Source of the DNA: Saksenaea vasiformis B4078
Lineage: Eukaryota; Mucoromycota; Mucoromycetes; Mucorales; Saksenaeaceae
Assembly (NCBI GenBank): GCA_000697055.1
Contig: JNDT01001667.1
Span: forward strand, 1 to 21,875
Direction: 5' to 3'
Length of the DNA stretch: 21,875 nt
Of this stretch, positions 19,877 through 21,875 are shown in pieces. Within the stretch, counting starts at the first letter, position 1. The number at the start of each line of letters is the position of its first letter. Below the pieces are notes generated by a model. That model had not been told where the DNA came from. It ran no database searches and saw only the letters and a list, made by a program, of their open reading frames with translations. The position numbers and the translations under genes were made by a program.

Positions 19877-21875
19877 ATGGAGCCCCTTGCAGAAGAAGGG
19901 CCGCCACGGCAGCGGCAACGACAACGGTACCGTCAATCGCTTTTGCCACGAACCGATGGTAGGATCGGAATGGTTACGAGAAAGCTAAAGCTTTCAAGTT
20001 TTCTTAACAACGACTACAAATACTTACGAGTGAGTATTCATTCCAACAACCAATATCTTATTAACACGCTATTGACAGGAGCAATTTCGACTTGTTGCCG
20101 AAGAATACCATGTAATGAAACGCGATGCAGTTAACCTGGCGAACCTCCATTTGCGTCGCTGGGTCGAAGGACTTGGTACAGATAATGCTTTCCAGTTCCC
20201 GCCCATTACGACAAGGATTTTTTGGAGCAAGGCCTACCGGTTCGCCAACAAGCGAGTCAGTACGGTGACCCGAGGAGTAGATGTAAGTACAGTATAGTTC
20301 TATCAAGATGTCTAACAGAAAGCTACGTTGTTTAGCCTGAATGGCAGATCGATCTACTCGAAACTTTCATGTCGCACTTCCATCCTCTCCGTAGGAATGT
20401 CGATGCTAATGAACGTAAGATATATATACTGCTGCCAGCTACTCATATGCATCGATTATTCCTAAAAATATACGTAATAGCCTTTTACGAGATCGTAGAA
20501 GTTCAAGGAGTGTACGGTTCATTTGCAGATACTTTTCCCGCCCAAATAATTCAAAGTACTTTAATGTTCATATTATCAATATTCCATAATCATCAATAAT
20601 TTGTACCAATAGACGTAAAACGACATTTGGTAGTAAATGTCCCTATATTCCTGAAAATGGTCTTCCGCGCATACTTTGTCCATTTGAAGGAACAGATTAG
20701 AGGGAACCTTCCTGGTGGCGGCCCCGCCCGTCATGGTAAATAAGCTCTTTTAAAGGTCCGGTGATCTCATCTCTATCATTTATAGCTGATGTAGCTGTAG
20801 CAAACATTCTCAACCATGAACCATTGCAAGATGACATGTGGGAAGATATGCCTCGTCGAGCAGAAGTGGCAGAGTTTTACCAGTAAGTACGACGGACTAA
20901 CCGTCTGTAATTGATTAACATTTACGCCACTTTCATAGTGTCCAGCATGAACGTTACGAACGTCATATGGCTGGAGTGGAAATCCATGATTTGGATCCAG
21001 AAGACGACGAAGCTGTTCCGCTCATGCCGGGTATTGTTCAGTATATATATCACTTGCATCATTACAGTACGGAATATAACGGGAAAGTCTGGTCTTTACT
21101 TCCGATAACCGACCATCAGATTGGCCATTTTCCTATATTCACGAGAGTGCTGTGGTATCTACTGCGAGACGCCTACTAAGCAAATCAGCACGTACCCGAG
21201 CGCTTTCTGGTAATAGAGTTTGTGCAATATATACAACTAATAATTTTCATTCTAGGGCCCACAACGAGGTCCACTGCGAAGGACATACATGCCTCAACAA
21301 CAATTCGAGCATCGTTGCCGCGACAGCGAGTGGAAAGAGGCACTTTGGGAAGAAATTTTTAATATTGATAAATGCCAAGCGAAACGTCGACGATTTGATC
21401 CTGAACGTAAGCAATATTCTGTTTTAAGTCCATCGTCCAAATGATTTTGTTTTTTGAAGATGATCAACCAGAAGTGCAGTTGGAGTCTGCCTATTACTTG
21501 CAAACCGATGGAGTGTCTGTCTCTGTACAATTTGACCCACGACGCTCAGGTACGCCAACGGAAGGTCTCCAATAACTCACTGTGTTTCATTAGAACGTTA
21601 CCCATCTTCGAAGCGAGATTTCCGACTTCTTCCTCGAGAGATGGATCTGAGTGATTGGCAAAGAGGTATATATCACCTCAACAAAGAGCCTTGTGGGATG
21701 AATGAAGACAGACTGGCTCATTCCAGGATCATCGGTGTAGATCCAGGTATAAGCCAAGTAGCTATTCTCTTGCTATACTAAAATTTTGACAGGGATCCGA
21801 TCAATATTCACAGCCGTAGATACAAATGAAGCTATGGACACCCCCGAGCTTCGCAGCGCTCATTCTGCCACGATC
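19877..21875 (+). CDS. TnpB/Fanzor-like RuvC nuclease, at least 11 exons, 3' end beyond the window
   Basis: The exons read by frame and GT-AG sites are 19877-20029, 20079-20282, 20336-20414, 20481-20555, 20613-20735, 20786-20882, 20939-21209, 21256-21406, 21460-21549, 21594-21746 and 21793 onward. The introns are 44-66 nt. The N-terminus is Arg/Gln-rich (RQRQRQRYRQ). Then come EEYHVMKRDAVNLANLHLRR and FFKLY-like helical segments, NVKRHLVVNVPIFLKMVFRA, and FPIFTRVLWYLLRDA. Just before the catalytic part is YYLQTDGVSVSVQFDPRR, then RIIGVDPGIRSIFTAVD: a beta strand, Asp-Pro-Gly and strand typical of RuvC motif I in TnpB, Fanzor and Cas12f proteins. The Asp is at about codon 463, and an intron splits the DPG glycine codon. 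RuvC II and III and any zinc ribbon are outside the window. Fanzors are RNA-guided DNA nucleases carried by eukaryotic mobile elements; activity here is inferred from family only. An in-frame TAA at 21177-21179 must be spliced out or the gene is broken. Confidence 0.6.

Noticed and set aside
1..21875. tRNA, rRNA or other structured RNA genes
   Set aside because: I looked for tRNA box sequences and rRNA-like blocks on both strands and saw none; a covariance search was not possible.

Overview
This looks like eukaryotic nuclear DNA from a fungus, most likely an early-diverging filamentous lineage such as Mucoromycota. That placement is inferred from gene style and not from a database match. The evidence is genes cut by many tiny introns (about 40-90 nt, mostly 45-60) with GTAAGT/GTRNGT donors and T-rich AG acceptors, T/C-rich tracts before start codons, and gaps filled with decayed transposon pieces. 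There are no ribosome-binding sites, operons, tRNA or rRNA genes that I can recognise.

Layout. 1-392: an array of ATTCG/CGAAT motifs ending in a hAT-like terminus. 798-2526 (-): a four-exon PSP1-domain gene (521 aa). 2527-6148: mostly gene-free, with repeat remnants, including one copy of a dispersed repeat (3808-4260). 6149-6210: a strong hairpin just before a four-exon Nudix hydrolase gene (6235-7008, +, 204 aa). That gene runs head-on into an eight-exon FHA/kanadaptin-like gene (7005-8449, -, 371 aa), and the two stop codons overlap. 8686-9340 (-): the broken 3' part of a MULE-like transposase. 11050-13585 (+): a two-exon F-box protein (824 aa). 13787-14060: a degenerate short tandem repeat. 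14080-14800: a second copy of the dispersed repeat. 15158-15400 (-): an unassigned 80-aa ORF. 16520-17581 (+): a six-exon ING-family PHD-finger gene (252 aa). 18427-19185 (-): a decayed MULE transposase with a SWIM zinc finger. 19877 to the window edge (+): at least eleven exons of a TnpB/Fanzor-like RuvC nuclease gene, cut off by the window end just after the first RuvC motif.

The five intact housekeeping-type genes (PSP1, Nudix, kanadaptin-like, F-box, ING) have unrelated roles and do not form a cluster. What stands out is the mobile-element layer around them: a spliced Fanzor-like nuclease beside a dead MULE, several related repeat copies, and hairpin or tandem-repeat structures between genes. 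All splice models were built by hand from GT-AG sites, reading-frame continuity and protein-family expectations. Every exon junction reported for the five intact genes keeps frame.
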